A DNA stretch of 27,909 nucleotides from JBHIKY01 sp042139015 (GTDB lineage: Bacteria; Bacillota; Bacilli; Bacillales; Marinococcaceae). The position numbers and the translations under genes are program-made. The notes under the pieces are model-generated. The model was not told the DNA's origin. It made no database searches and saw only the letters and a list, made by a program, of their open reading frames with translations. How positions within the stretch are numbered: the first letter of the stretch is position 1; each line of letters opens with the position of its first letter. The DNA lies in assembly GCF_042139015.1 (NCBI RefSeq), contig NZ_JBHIKY010000037.1:1-27909 (forward strand). Direction: 5' to 3'. Of this stretch, positions 1-8,501 are shown piece after piece.

Positions 1-170
1 AATGCATATGACACGCAACTCCTATCCTTTCTTGTTTCTCGACAATTCAAGTATAAAGGATAAAGGAGCTTGCGTGTTTTTTATGCGTGATAATTGTTTC
101 AAAACCCCAACATTTATTGTAGAGCCTAATTTTTCCACGTGCGCCCACTCCGCCGATCAGACAAAACGTA
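1..170. other. Left-edge intergenic stretch, no gene seen
   Basis: I see no convincing gene here. The open frame on the plus strand lacks a ribosome site and protein-like composition. The stretch lies beyond the fadF terminator. Confidence 0.5.
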
Positions 171-208
171 AAAAAACCACCGCATTTCATGAAAATGCAG
201 CGGTTTTA
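171..208 (-). terminator. Intrinsic terminator of fadF
   Basis: Read on the minus strand, an imperfect stem of about 14 bp (AAACCGCTGCATTT pairing with AAATGCGGTGGTTT, loop TCATG) is followed by a run of T. It starts a few bases after the fadF stop. Confidence 0.85.
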
Positions 209-214
209 CTCATA

Positions 215-2368
215 TTATGCATCAACTTGTAATTGGTCACGTCTTCCGACTACCGACAGTTCAAGAATTTCAGCAATATCCATCGTTTGAATGTCGTCTT
301 CGACTTCTTTTGCCTTCGTCCCATCAGAGAGCATCGTTAAACAGTACGGACAGGCGCTGCCGATCATGGATGGCGAAACAGCTAGAGCCTGCTCGGTCCG
401 GGCAACATTGACGCGCTGCCCAGCTTCTTCTTCCATCCACATCATGCCGCCACCGGCTCCGCAGCACATGCCGTTTTCTCGATTGCGATCCATTTCAACG
501 ACGGTTAGTCCAGGAATTGCCTCGAGTATAGCTCTTGGTGGATCATACACCTCGTTGTAGCGGCCAAGGTAACAGGAATCGTGATAGGTCATTGTTTCCT
601 TAATTTCATTTTGCGGTGTAAGCCTGCCATCGCGGACGAGTTCGGCGAGCAGCTCGGTATGATGATATACTTCTACGTCTTCAAGCCCGAATTCCGGATA
701 CTCGTTTTTAAAGGTATTGTAGGCGTGCGGGTCTATCGTGACGATTTTTTTGATATCATTTTTCTGAAACTCACTGATGTTGGAAGCAGCGAGCTCCTGG
801 AACAAAAATTCATTTCCGATGCGGCGCGGGGTATCGCCGGAGTTCTTTTCTTTATTACCCAGAATCGCAAAGCTCACGCCGGCTTCATTGAGAAGCTTCG
901 CAAATGACTGTGCGATTTTCTGGCTGCGCTTATCGTATGAGCCCATTGATCCAACAAAAAAGAGATACTCGAATTCGTTTTGTTCACGTTTTTTCATCTC
1001 TTTGAGCGTTGGCGCGTCGATATCATCGCGTCCATCGCGCCAGTTTTCCCGTTCTTTGCGGTTAATCCCCCATGGATTGCCCTGTCGTTCAATGTTGGTC
1101 ATGGCGCGCTGGGCATCGGAGTCCATTTTTCCTTCCGTCAGAACGAGGTAACGGCGCAGGTCAATGATTTTATCGACGTGTTCGTTCATGACCGGACACT
1201 GATCTTCACAGTTCCGGCAGGTCGTACAGGCCCAGATTTCCTCTTCCGTAATTACTTCGCCGATCAAGCTGACATCATATGGGGACCGCAGTTCTTCGGC
1301 AGCACCTTCTGTGGTGGCGGCAATTTCCTCCGAGCCGCTGCCGCCCGCTCCCGCCGCAGCAAGGCGGTTGCCACGCGTACCGCTGAACGCGTATGCCGGA
1401 AGCCATGGCGAACGTGATGTGACCGCGGCACCTTTTTCGGTTAAATGATCGCGCATCCGGAGAAGAAGGTCCATCGGGGAGAGCATTTTCCCAGAGCCGG
1501 TGGCCGGGCACATGTTTGTACAGCGGCCGCATTCTACACAGGCATACAGATCAAGCAGCTGTTTTTGGTTAAAGTCCTCCACTCTGCCGACGCCGAATTC
1601 TTCCTTCGTCTCATCCTCAAAATCAATTGAGGCAAGCTGGCCGACCGGATGGGTGCGCCCGAGCCAGACGTTGGCCGGACCGGCAATAAGATGCGCGTGT
1701 TTGGACTGCGGTACGTACACGAGAAAAGTTAGTAAAAACAAGAGATGTGCCCACCAGAAGACAAAAAAGAGCACACCGGCCGCTGTAACAGGAATAGCCC
1801 CAAAAACTGCAGCAATCGCAGACGCCATAGGCTCAAAACCGGTGAGCGGCTTGTTGAGCCAGATAATTTCCATCCCTTTTGCCATCATTTTCGAGATCAT
1901 CAGGCCACCGATAAAAATAAGCACGAGCCCTGCTTTCCAGCCGCGCTTCAGGCGGACGAGCTTTTCGACATAGCGACGGTGGAATGCCCACGCTACTGCG
2001 ACAAGAATCATGAACACAACGACTTCCTGAAAAATAGTAAATACCGGATAGAGTGGTCCGAGCGGAAGATGCCCGCCAATGTCGAGTCCCTTCCAGATCG
2101 TATCAATCGCACTGAACTGAACAAGCAGAAACCCGTAAAAGAACATGACATGAATGATACCGCTCTTCTTATCCTTTAATAATTTCTTTTGGCCGAAGAC
2201 ATTGGTGACCACCGCATTCCAGCGTTCTTTGGCAGTCTGGTCAAATTCGGCTTTTTTCCCCAGTTTGATGTATTCATAGCGTGTTTTCACAACGCTTGCA
2301 AATAAAAAAACGGCGTACGCAGTTACCAGCAAAAACGCAATCCAGTTCACAATAATATAGGTCTCCAT
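215..2368 (-). CDS. fadF: FadF-type membrane iron-sulfur oxidoreductase (heterodisulfide reductase-like)
   Basis: This 717-aa protein is the expected size for Bacillus FadF (YwjF), thought to pass electrons from acyl-CoA dehydrogenase/ETF to the membrane during fatty-acid beta-oxidation. The first about 220 residues hold about five membrane segments. Two ferredoxin-type 4Fe-4S motifs follow: C277-x2-C280-x2-C283-x3-C287-P and C381-x2-C384-x2-C387-x3-C391-P. The last about 100 residues carry a CCG domain, with a single Cys, then CCGAGGG, then CPYC. An Ala/Gly/Glu-rich linker (about 330-362) separates the two clusters and looks like a lineage insertion. The cardiolipin synthase gene next door is the same neighbour as in B. 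subtilis (ywjE-ywjF), though here the two diverge. A FadR-like operator lies upstream and a terminator follows. Family assignment is firm; the exact electron partner is inferred from the family. Confidence 0.9.
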   Translation of the reverse strand: METYIIVNWIAFLLVTAYAVFLFASVVKTRYEYIKLGKKAEFDQTAKERWNAVVTNVFGQKKLLKDKKSGIIHVMFFYGFLLVQFSAIDTIWKGLDIGGHLPLGPLYPVFTIFQEVVVFMILVAVAWAFHRRYVEKLVRLKRGWKAGLVLIFIGGLMISKMMAKGMEIIWLNKPLTGFEPMASAIAAVFGAIPVTAAGVLFFVFWWAHLLFLLTFLVYVPQSKHAHLIAGPANVWLGRTHPVGQLASIDFEDETKEEFGVGRVEDFNQKQLLDLYACVECGRCTNMCPATGSGKMLSPMDLLLRMRDHLTEKGAAVTSRSPWLPAYAFSGTRGNRLAAAGAGGSGSEEIAATTEGAAEELRSPYDVSLIGEVITEEEIWACTTCRNCEDQCPVMNEHVDKIIDLRRYLVLTEGKMDSDAQRAMTNIERQGNPWGINRKERENWRDGRDDIDAPTLKEMKKREQNEFEYLFFVGSMGSYDKRSQKIAQSFAKLLNEAGVSFAILGNKEKNSGDTPRRIGNEFLFQELAASNISEFQKNDIKKIVTIDPHAYNTFKNEYPEFGLEDVEVYHHTELLAELVRDGRLTPQNEIKETMTYHDSCYLGRYNEVYDPPRAILEAIPGLTVVEMDRNRENGMCCGAGGGMMWMEEEAGQRVNVARTEQALAVSPSMIGSACPYCLTMLSDGTKAKEVEDDIQTMDIAEILELSVVGRRDQLQVDA

Positions 2369-2400
2369 TCCTCTACTCCTCTCTATGATGTAAATAACGA

Positions 2401-2412
2401 AAGCGCTTTCTT
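2401..2412. promoter_or_regulatory. Possible CcpA cre site upstream of fadF
   Basis: A perfect 10-bp palindrome, AAAGCGCTTT, matches 11 of 14 positions of the CcpA cre consensus TGAAAGCGCTTTCA. It lies between the predicted -10 and the fadF start, where a bound repressor would block transcription. Repression of beta-oxidation by preferred sugars would make sense, but the outer bases do not match, so this is tentative. Confidence 0.35.
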
Positions 2413-2429
2413 CTAATTTTATGTTCTCA

Positions 2430-2466
2430 GTATATCAAAAAACAAAGTGAATGAACATTCAGTCAT
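2430..2466 (-). promoter_or_regulatory. fadF promoter region with FadR-like operator
   Basis: At 2449-2466 the sequence TGAATGAACATTCAGTCA is an imperfect palindrome close to the B. subtilis FadR operator, whose core is TGAATGA...TCATTCA. On the minus strand a -10 hexamer TATACT (2430-2435) lies just downstream, and the -35 region would fall inside the palindrome. Acyl-CoA relieves FadR repression in B. subtilis, and fadF belongs to that regulon, so the context supports the call. Confidence 0.6.
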
Positions 2467-2559
2467 GGCATTTTTATAAAATTTTTTTACAAAAAAAGCT
2501 AACTGATTTATTTTTTCGGGCATCCTAACCTTAATGATGCCACAATGATGAGGTGTTTT

Positions 2560-3756
2560 ATGATAATTCTACGGGTATTGCTCGGTATCCTGCTTTTTTT
2601 GGTATGGTTTTCCATCGATTTTGTACTGGGACGAAAAATAAATAAGAAAGAGCACCGCCCTCTCTACTACCCGCATCGAGAAGGAATGGTCGATTGGATA
2701 GATAATGGAGCGGATTTTTTTCAAAGCTTCCAGCAGGACTTGAAATCAGCGGAGCATCACATTCATGTTATGTTTTATATTTTTCGTAATGACAGCATTG
2801 GCAGCCAGATCATTCAGACTCTTTGTGATAAAGCAGAACAGGGTCTCGATGTGCGGGTGCTGGTTGATCGTTTGGGGGCAGGAATGGATAAAAAAGGACG
2901 TGCTGCGCTGCAGAAAGCCGGGGTCCGATTTCATTATTCCTGCAGACCGGGACTTCCTTTTTACTTTTTCACTTTAAACCAGCGTAATCACCGAAAAATT
3001 AGTATTATCGACGGCCGCATCGGCTACCTCGGCGGCTTTAATGTAGGAGATGAATATATCGGGCGGGATCCAAAGTTCGGTTTCTGGCGTGATTTTCACC
3101 TTCGATTTCAAGGAGATGGTGTCCAGGATCTGCAGGCTCAGTTCTTTTCTGACTGGTCGAAGGCCGAAGCGCTTCCTGTGAAGGAATCAGAAGGATATTT
3201 TCCAGAATTGAATAAAGCGGAACAGCGCTTTCGATTTGTGGCGGTGGACGGCAGTGGGCTCGAAGGGATGTTTCATAAGGTGATTTCGAATGCTGAGCAT
3301 TTCGTCTATATCGGCAGTCCATATTTTATCCCGGGCCGGCGTTTACAGGAGGCACTCCTGAAGGCTGCAGAACGTGGCGTGGATGTTCGGATTCTGCTGC
3401 CGGAAAAACAGGATCATCCGCTTGTTAAGGAGGCTTCTTATTCCTATCTGCGTGAATTGATTCAGGCAGGGGCGAAGATTTACCACTTCCAGGATGGTTT
3501 TTTTCACGCCAAGGCCCTCCTCATTGATAATGACATCTGCGATATCGGCACCGCCAATTTTGATCAGCGCAGTTTTCATTTAAATTCTGAAATGAATGCT
3601 CTCGTGTTTTCTCCGGAGATTATAGAAAAGGTAAAATCGGTACTCGAAAGAGACATGGATCATTCTACGCTTCTTACGGAGAGTGATGTGAATCGGCTGC
3701 CTGTAAAGACACGCCTCACTCAGCTTGCGGCAAAGCGGATCGAACGGTTTTTATAA
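2560..3756 (+). CDS. Cardiolipin synthase, YwjE/ClsB type (phospholipase D family)
   Basis: The enzyme condenses phosphatidylglycerol molecules to cardiolipin at the membrane. From the chosen ATG it is 398 aa, the same length as B. subtilis YwjE. An N-terminal hydrophobic segment (about residues 2-22) anchors it. Two PLD catalytic HxKxxxxD motifs are intact: HRKISIID in the first half and HAKALLID in the second, each followed by the usual G-x-x-N region (GGFNVGDEY; GTANFDQRSF). The ATG at 2560 is preferred over the upstream ATG at 2545 because GAGGTG stands 4 bases before it. It diverges from fadF, repeating the ywjE-ywjF neighbourhood of Bacillus, and ends in a shared terminator. Confidence 0.9.
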   Translation: MIILRVLLGILLFLVWFSIDFVLGRKINKKEHRPLYYPHREGMVDWIDNGADFFQSFQQDLKSAEHHIHVMFYIFRNDSIGSQIIQTLCDKAEQGLDVRVLVDRLGAGMDKKGRAALQKAGVRFHYSCRPGLPFYFFTLNQRNHRKISIIDGRIGYLGGFNVGDEYIGRDPKFGFWRDFHLRFQGDGVQDLQAQFFSDWSKAEALPVKESEGYFPELNKAEQRFRFVAVDGSGLEGMFHKVISNAEHFVYIGSPYFIPGRRLQEALLKAAERGVDVRILLPEKQDHPLVKEASYSYLRELIQAGAKIYHFQDGFFHAKALLIDNDICDIGTANFDQRSFHLNSEMNALVFSPEIIEKVKSVLERDMDHSTLLTESDVNRLPVKTRLTQLAAKRIERFL

Positions 3757-3757
3757 G

Positions 3758-3801
3758 AAAAAAGAGAGCCGAAAAGCTAACCTGCTTCTCGTGCTCTCTT
3801 T
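3758..3801. terminator. Bidirectional terminator between cardiolipin synthase gene and panF
   Basis: AAAGAGAGC (3761-3769) pairs with GCTCTCTTT (3793-3801), with extra pairing just inside. A-rich and T-rich flanks let it work for both converging genes. Confidence 0.8.
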
Positions 3802-3804
3802 GAT

Positions 3805-5262
3805 TTATGAGCTGGAAAGATGTTTATTTTCATAATCATAGGCTGCTCCGCCTTTCAGGAGGCTTCCTGAGATAAATGCGATCAGCGAAAGTACGACAGG
3901 CAGCACAACAGAATGCATTCCTAATGGCTCCGGCCAGAAGGTGTGGATTAGAATATAGCTGCCGACGCCGGTGATCATGGAGGCTATGGCCCCGGCGTAA
4001 TTGGCGCGCCGCCAGTACAATCCAAGCACAACCGGCCAGATAAAGGCGGCTTCGAGTCCTCCAAAGGCGAACAAATTGAGCCAGATTAACAATTCAGGAG
4101 GGCTGAGCGCCATGGTAAACACGGCGATTCCAAGTACGGTGGTAACACCGATGCTGACTCGGCGGACCTGCTTTTGCTCTGCATCAGGGCGGATATAGTT
4201 CAAATACACATCCTTGACCACAGCTGAGCTGACGAGCAGCAGCAGCGAGTCGACCGTTGACATGATGGCAGCCATCGGCGCAGCCAGTACGATGCCGGCA
4301 AGCCAGCCGGGCAGCACCTCTAAAGCCAGCAGAGGCATGACGGTGTCGGGAGCTTCAATCCCCGGCAGAATGGGCCGGGCCATTACACCTGCCAGATGAA
4401 AGCCAAACATCATAAACGCCACCACAATCGTGCCGATAATCAGAGCGCGGTGCATGGCTCTCGCGTTTTTATAGGACATGGCGCGGACAGCTACCTGCGG
4501 AAGACCGACCACACCGACACCGACGAGAATCCAGAAGGACGATACATATAAAGGTGTAAGGCTTCCGTCCGCACCGTAAGGAGTTATAAGATTTGGGTTC
4601 TCCGCCGCTAAATCTGACATTATGTTGCTCATGCCTCCGCCGGCGATAATCGTTCCGACCAGGATAATTATCGTTCCGAAAAACATGACAATCCCCTGCA
4701 TGGTGTCGGTTACAGCTACCGCCCGAAAGCCGCCGATGATGACGTAGACAAGCACCGTAACTGCAAACAAAAATAAAGCAGAAGTATATGACATACCAGT
4801 TACGGTTTCAATTAAGCGGGCACCGCCGACCCACTGAGCAGCCATGGCGGAAAACAAAAAAATTATGATGCTGAACGCACTCAGCAGCACCACCGTTTTA
4901 CTGTTGTAACGGCTTTTCAGGAAATCGACAAGGGTAACTGCGTTATAGCGCCGTGCCATGATCGCGAATTTTTTCCCAAGAATCATAAGGACAAAGTAGC
5001 CCGTTGCGACTTGAGACATGGATAACAGCACCCAGCCAAGTCCTTCACTGTAAGCTGCACCCGGTCCGCCGACAAAGCTGCTTGCGCTCCCGTAAGTTGC
5101 CACCATCGTCATCGCGAGAATCAACCCGCCGAGCTCCCGGCTGCCAAGGAAATATTCCTGCAGAAAGTTGCTTTTTTTTGCGACATAGCGTGAAGACCAG
5201 AAGCCGATAAGAAAGACGGCGGCAAGAAACAAAAGCAGCGGCACCATCACACTTAAATTCAT
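3805..5262 (-). CDS. panF: Sodium/pantothenate symporter
   Basis: This 485-aa protein belongs to the solute:sodium symporter family and is close in length and sequence to E. coli PanF (483 aa). Shared stretches include EYFLGSRELGG, SSFVGGPGAAY, GLGWVLLSM, KKFAIMARRYNAVTL and LAAPMAAIMST. About 13 membrane helices are expected. It would import pantothenate, the precursor of coenzyme A, with Na+. Its ATG overlaps the stop of the upstream yhdT-like gene (ATGA at 5259-5262), so the two are translationally coupled, as in the enterobacterial panF-yhdT pair. It is the last gene of a four-gene operon. Substrate is inferred from similarity; related family members carry other solutes. Confidence 0.88.
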   Translation of the reverse strand: MNLSVMVPLLLFLAAVFLIGFWSSRYVAKKSNFLQEYFLGSRELGGLILAMTMVATYGSASSFVGGPGAAYSEGLGWVLLSMSQVATGYFVLMILGKKFAIMARRYNAVTLVDFLKSRYNSKTVVLLSAFSIIIFLFSAMAAQWVGGARLIETVTGMSYTSALFLFAVTVLVYVIIGGFRAVAVTDTMQGIVMFFGTIIILVGTIIAGGGMSNIMSDLAAENPNLITPYGADGSLTPLYVSSFWILVGVGVVGLPQVAVRAMSYKNARAMHRALIIGTIVVAFMMFGFHLAGVMARPILPGIEAPDTVMPLLALEVLPGWLAGIVLAAPMAAIMSTVDSLLLLVSSAVVKDVYLNYIRPDAEQKQVRRVSIGVTTVLGIAVFTMALSPPELLIWLNLFAFGGLEAAFIWPVVLGLYWRRANYAGAIASMITGVGSYILIHTFWPEPLGMHSVVLPVVLSLIAFISGSLLKGGAAYDYENKHLSSS

Positions 5263-5543
5263 CGGCGCTGCTCCCCTTTCTCCTCAAAAGGCACTTCCCG
5301 GAAAAATCCCTTCACCAAAATAGTCACAAGTACAATCATCAATACCGAACCGGCCACACAGCTGTAAAAAAACCAGGCCGGCATGCCGAGTATGTATGCA
5401 TATTCGCCGGGAGGTCCGGATCCAAGTCCGTAGGCGAAGCCAAACCACCAGACGAAATTAATAATAACAAGAGCCACGCCAAGCAGCGCCTCGCTGTGGG
5501 CGATGCTAAAGCGTGGATCCAGTTTGCTGTTATCATTTCTCAT
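5259..5543 (-). CDS. yhdT: YhdT-like small membrane protein (DUF997)
   Basis: This 94-aa protein has two hydrophobic segments (about residues 21-42 and 55-76). It shares the DUF997/YhdT signature: DPRF...AH.EA near the start and FREVPFE near the end. E. coli yhdT sits next to panF and its product is usually described as a PanF-associated protein of unknown role. Here it directly precedes panF with a 4-base stop/start overlap, suggesting a partner or assembly subunit of the symporter. AAGGGGG lies upstream of the ATG. Confidence 0.85.
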   Translation of the reverse strand: MRNDNSKLDPRFSIAHSEALLGVALVIINFVWWFGFAYGLGSGPPGEYAYILGMPAWFFYSCVAGSVLMIVLVTILVKGFFREVPFEEKGEQRR

Positions 5544-5564
5544 AACCGCAGCCCCCTTTTTCCC

Positions 5565-6419
5565 CTATGTTAACTCCTTTTCTAGCTCCCGGCGCTGATT
5601 TCCTTTATTTGGGACGAATTGTGTAAAAAATGCCGGGGCCTGGCCCCCAAAATTCTCACGCACGAACCGGGACACGATGGCGTTATAGGAATCCGGTGTT
5701 AATGTCGGAACCTGATGGCCGATTCCCGAGACAAACACTACATCCTTTGGCGCACGGACAGCATATTTATAAAATAAGTATTGGTAATAATGAACATACC
5801 AATCTCTTGAACCATAAATCAACAAAAGTGGTGCTTCTAATTGCGAAAGCGTTGCTGTACAGCTGTAATGGAGAGCGGAGGTGTATATCGAGCTTAACAA
5901 AGGAGCATGGGAGGTGCGTACTGTATTATAAATCGCCTGCTCATGCTGTTCTTTATGGGAGTTGGCCACGGAAAGCATTCGTCCGAGCAGACCAAGCCAG
6001 CCTTTATTACAAATCCAGATCCCTGTTTCAAACTCCTGACGCAGCAGGGTTGTACATACTACAGGAAAGCCTCCGGCGAGAACGACTCCGGCGGTTTTTT
6101 CGGGCCAGCGCAGCGCAAATTCTAGTGCAACCGAGCCGCCGCACGAATATCCACACAGCACAACACGGCCAAGCTCAAGCTCATCGACGAGGTTGCAGAT
6201 ATCCTGTGCCCACTCCTCTACGGTAAGCGTCCCCTTCCCGCTTGAACTGTAGCCGTGGCCTCTGGCGTCCATCATAACCGTACAGAAGTCACGGGCAAGC
6301 CAGCGCTGTTCATAAAACGTTGCCGCACCCATTGCCGGCGGGTGGATAAAGATAAGAGGTACACCTTTTCCTTTAATTTGATAATGAATGGAAGCTCCTT
6401 GTGATGAAATAAATGGCAC
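5565..6419 (-). CDS. Alpha/beta-fold hydrolase
   Basis: This 284-aa cytoplasmic protein has a full alpha/beta hydrolase catalytic triad. The nucleophile is Ser92 in GYSCG, the acid is Asp206 in YGSRDW and the base is His235 in GIGHQ. The oxyanion-loop region reads IHPPAMG and a strand-turn motif DARGHGYS follows. No signal peptide is seen. It lies 20 bases after a XapX gene and 21 bases before yhdT-panF, so all four are probably co-transcribed. The substrate cannot be read from sequence. The context hints at an ester or amide related to pantothenate uptake, but this is speculation; general esterase or lactonase roles are equally possible. Confidence 0.85.
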   Translation of the reverse strand: MPFISSQGASIHYQIKGKGVPLIFIHPPAMGAATFYEQRWLARDFCTVMMDARGHGYSSSGKGTLTVEEWAQDICNLVDELELGRVVLCGYSCGGSVALEFALRWPEKTAGVVLAGGFPVVCTTLLRQEFETGIWICNKGWLGLLGRMLSVANSHKEQHEQAIYNTVRTSHAPLLSSIYTSALHYSCTATLSQLEAPLLLIYGSRDWYVHYYQYLFYKYAVRAPKDVVFVSGIGHQVPTLTPDSYNAIVSRFVRENFGGQAPAFFTQFVPNKGNQRRELEKELT

Positions 6420-6438
6420 AACTGTTCACCCCGATGTT

Positions 6439-6618
6439 TCAGCCGCTGCCACCCTGAATAAACGGCAGCACCCACTGATATATTTTGTAGCCGAGAAAGA
6501 TTCCAACGATCCCCATAACTCCTGCCAATGCCGGCGGAGCAGGAATCGGCAGACGGATAAACCCAAAAATCAATCCAACCGCAATTCCTGATAAAAGAGA
6601 TAAAATGATGTCCTGCAT
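6439..6618 (-). CDS. XapX domain small membrane protein (DUF1427)
   Basis: This 59-aa ORF starts MQDIILSLLSGIAVG and contains the XapX signature of a first helix, then RLPIPAPPALAGVMGIVGIF, then a short tail. Two membrane helices are expected (about 3-22 and 30-52). AAAGGGAG lies 7 bases before the ATG. It heads the operon XapX-hydrolase-yhdT-panF, 20 bases before the hydrolase start. The family has no settled function and is often found beside transport or metabolic genes, so a membrane accessory role is only a guess. Confidence 0.85.
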   Translation of the reverse strand: MQDIILSLLSGIAVGLIFGFIRLPIPAPPALAGVMGIVGIFLGYKIYQWVLPFIQGGSG

Positions 6619-6776
6619 GATGTTTCTCCCTTTCTTTCTATGTAATATGCTGCAATGTCTCTGCTCCTATTCTTCTCTGTCCCGGTAAACAATACCTGCT
6701 GAGAGATCGGCTTCTTACAGGCTGTACGAAGACTAAGAAAATGCCTGCCGCACCGGCAGTGTAAATAACGCACATC

Positions 6777-6813
6777 AAAAAAGCCTCCTCCCCGCCTGGT
6801 CTGGGGGGAAGAG
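6777..6813 (-). terminator. Intrinsic terminator of argS
   Basis: On the minus strand CTCTTCCCC pairs with GGGGAGGAG (one G-T pair), followed by GCTTTTTT. It starts 13 bases after the argS stop. Confidence 0.85.
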
Positions 6814-6825
6814 ACCTATTGAAAC

Positions 6826-8496
6826 TTACATCTTTTCAGGAGCTGTTACTCCGATCAGCTTCATCCCGTTCTGAAGAGTAGTTTGAACGGCTTTTGCCAG
6901 CACAAGCCGCGCCTGCGACTGGGTCATATTGTCACTATCTATAACGCGCTCCGCATTGTAAAAACTGTGAAATACAGAGGAAAGCTCATGAAGATAGTTC
7001 GTCATCCGGTGCGGAGAGTACTTTGCGGCTGCGAGCGCCACCGTCTCCGGGAATTCACTAATTTTTTTCAGTAGATCAATTTCTTTTTCACTTGAAATCG
7101 GGCTTAGATCTGCGTTTGGTTCATATGATACACCTTTTTCCTCTGCCTGCCTGAAAATACTGCACAGGCGGGCGTGTGCATACTGAACGTAGTAGACCGG
7201 GTTTTCATTTGACTGCGACTTCGCAAGATCAAGGTCAAAATCAAGGTGTGTGTCCGGACTTCTCATCGCAAAGAAGTAACGGGTGGCATCGATGCCTACT
7301 TCCTCCATTAAATCACGCAGTGTAACTGCTTTTCCGGTCCGCTTGCTCATTTTCACGCGTTCTCCATGTTCATAAAGGTTTACCATCTGGATAATCTGTG
7401 TTTCCAGCTGTTCTTTGCTGTAACCGAGCGCCTGAACAGCTGCCTGCATTCTTGGAATGTAGCCGTGATGATCGGCTCCCCAGATGTTGATCACTGTCTC
7501 AAAGCCGCGCTCAAATTTATTTTTATGGTAAGCAATATCCGGAAGCAGATACGTATAGCTTCCATCACTTTTGACAAGGACCCGGTCTTTGTCATCACCG
7601 TATTTAGTTGATTTAAACCAGACGGCCCCTTCTGCGTCATAGGTTTCGCCTTTGGACTGCAGAAGCTCCAGAGTATCTTTTACTTTGCCGTCATCATATA
7701 AGGATGTTTCTGAAAACCATTCGTCAAACGGGACACGAAAATCAAGCAGGTCCTGCTTCAATTTTTCCATTTCCCGCTTCAGGCCGTACTCACGGAAAAA
7801 AGCAATTCTTTCTTTCTCCGGCATCTGAATAAACCGCTCGCCGTGCTCTTCAGCAAGCTCTTTTCCAAACTGCTGGACGTCCTTACCCTGATAGCCGTCC
7901 TCCGGCATGTCCGACTCTTTGCCAAGAGCTTCCATGTACCTGGCCTGTACAGAGTAAGCGAGGTTCAGAATCTGGTTGCCGGCGTCATTTATATAATATT
8001 CACGTGTGACATCAAAACCTGCTGTATGCAGGATACTGCATAGTGAATCTCCTACCGCCGCTCCGCGGGCGTGGCCGAGATGCAGATTTCCGGTCGGGTT
8101 TGCCGAGACGAACTCCACCTGAACCTTTTTTCCGCCGCCAAATGTAGAAGCACCGTAATCTTCTCCCGCCTCCAGTACATTTGGAATCAAATCCAATAAG
8201 TAGCGGTTATCGAGAAAAAAATTAATAAACCCGGGGCCGGCAATTTCCATTTTCTTAATGGAAGCCCTGGATTTATCAAAATGGTTCAGAATATCCTCAG
8301 CAATCTGGCGCGGTGCTTTTCTTGCGACCTTCGCCAGCTTCATTGCCATATTTGTTGCAAAATCCCCGTGTTCTTTTTCCTTCGGGGTTTCCAATATCAC
8401 CTCGGGAATGTCTTCTCCTGAAGCAAGTCCGGCTTTTTCGACGGCTGCAATTATTTCTTCTTTCATTCGTTCTTTCATTTGTTCTGCGATGTTCAT
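6826..8496 (-). CDS. argS: Arginyl-tRNA synthetase
   Basis: This class I synthetase charges tRNA-Arg in the cytoplasm. It is 556 aa, the same length as B. subtilis ArgS. The N-terminal Add-1 domain (about 1-110) leads to the HIGH-type motif HLGHARGAAVG and, further on, the signature KMSKRTGKAV. The C-terminal DALR anticodon-binding domain includes YAHARLCSI near its start and ends LIGVTAPEKM, typical of bacterial ArgS. The ribosome site GGAGGAAA lies inside the last codons of the DUF1934 gene, 5 bases upstream, so translation of the two is probably coupled. This ywiB-argS pair is conserved in Bacillus. Confidence 0.97.
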   Translation of the reverse strand: MNIAEQMKERMKEEIIAAVEKAGLASGEDIPEVILETPKEKEHGDFATNMAMKLAKVARKAPRQIAEDILNHFDKSRASIKKMEIAGPGFINFFLDNRYLLDLIPNVLEAGEDYGASTFGGGKKVQVEFVSANPTGNLHLGHARGAAVGDSLCSILHTAGFDVTREYYINDAGNQILNLAYSVQARYMEALGKESDMPEDGYQGKDVQQFGKELAEEHGERFIQMPEKERIAFFREYGLKREMEKLKQDLLDFRVPFDEWFSETSLYDDGKVKDTLELLQSKGETYDAEGAVWFKSTKYGDDKDRVLVKSDGSYTYLLPDIAYHKNKFERGFETVINIWGADHHGYIPRMQAAVQALGYSKEQLETQIIQMVNLYEHGERVKMSKRTGKAVTLRDLMEEVGIDATRYFFAMRSPDTHLDFDLDLAKSQSNENPVYYVQYAHARLCSIFRQAEEKGVSYEPNADLSPISSEKEIDLLKKISEFPETVALAAAKYSPHRMTNYLHELSSVFHSFYNAERVIDSDNMTQSQARLVLAKAVQTTLQNGMKLIGVTAPEKM

Positions 8497-8501
8497 ACTA
8501 T

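Noticed and set aside
6638..6775. 45-aa minus-strand ORF between argS and the XapX gene
   Set aside because: Its apparent ribosome site is the argS terminator stem, the sequence is Arg-rich and low in protein character after residue 20, and no family is recognised.
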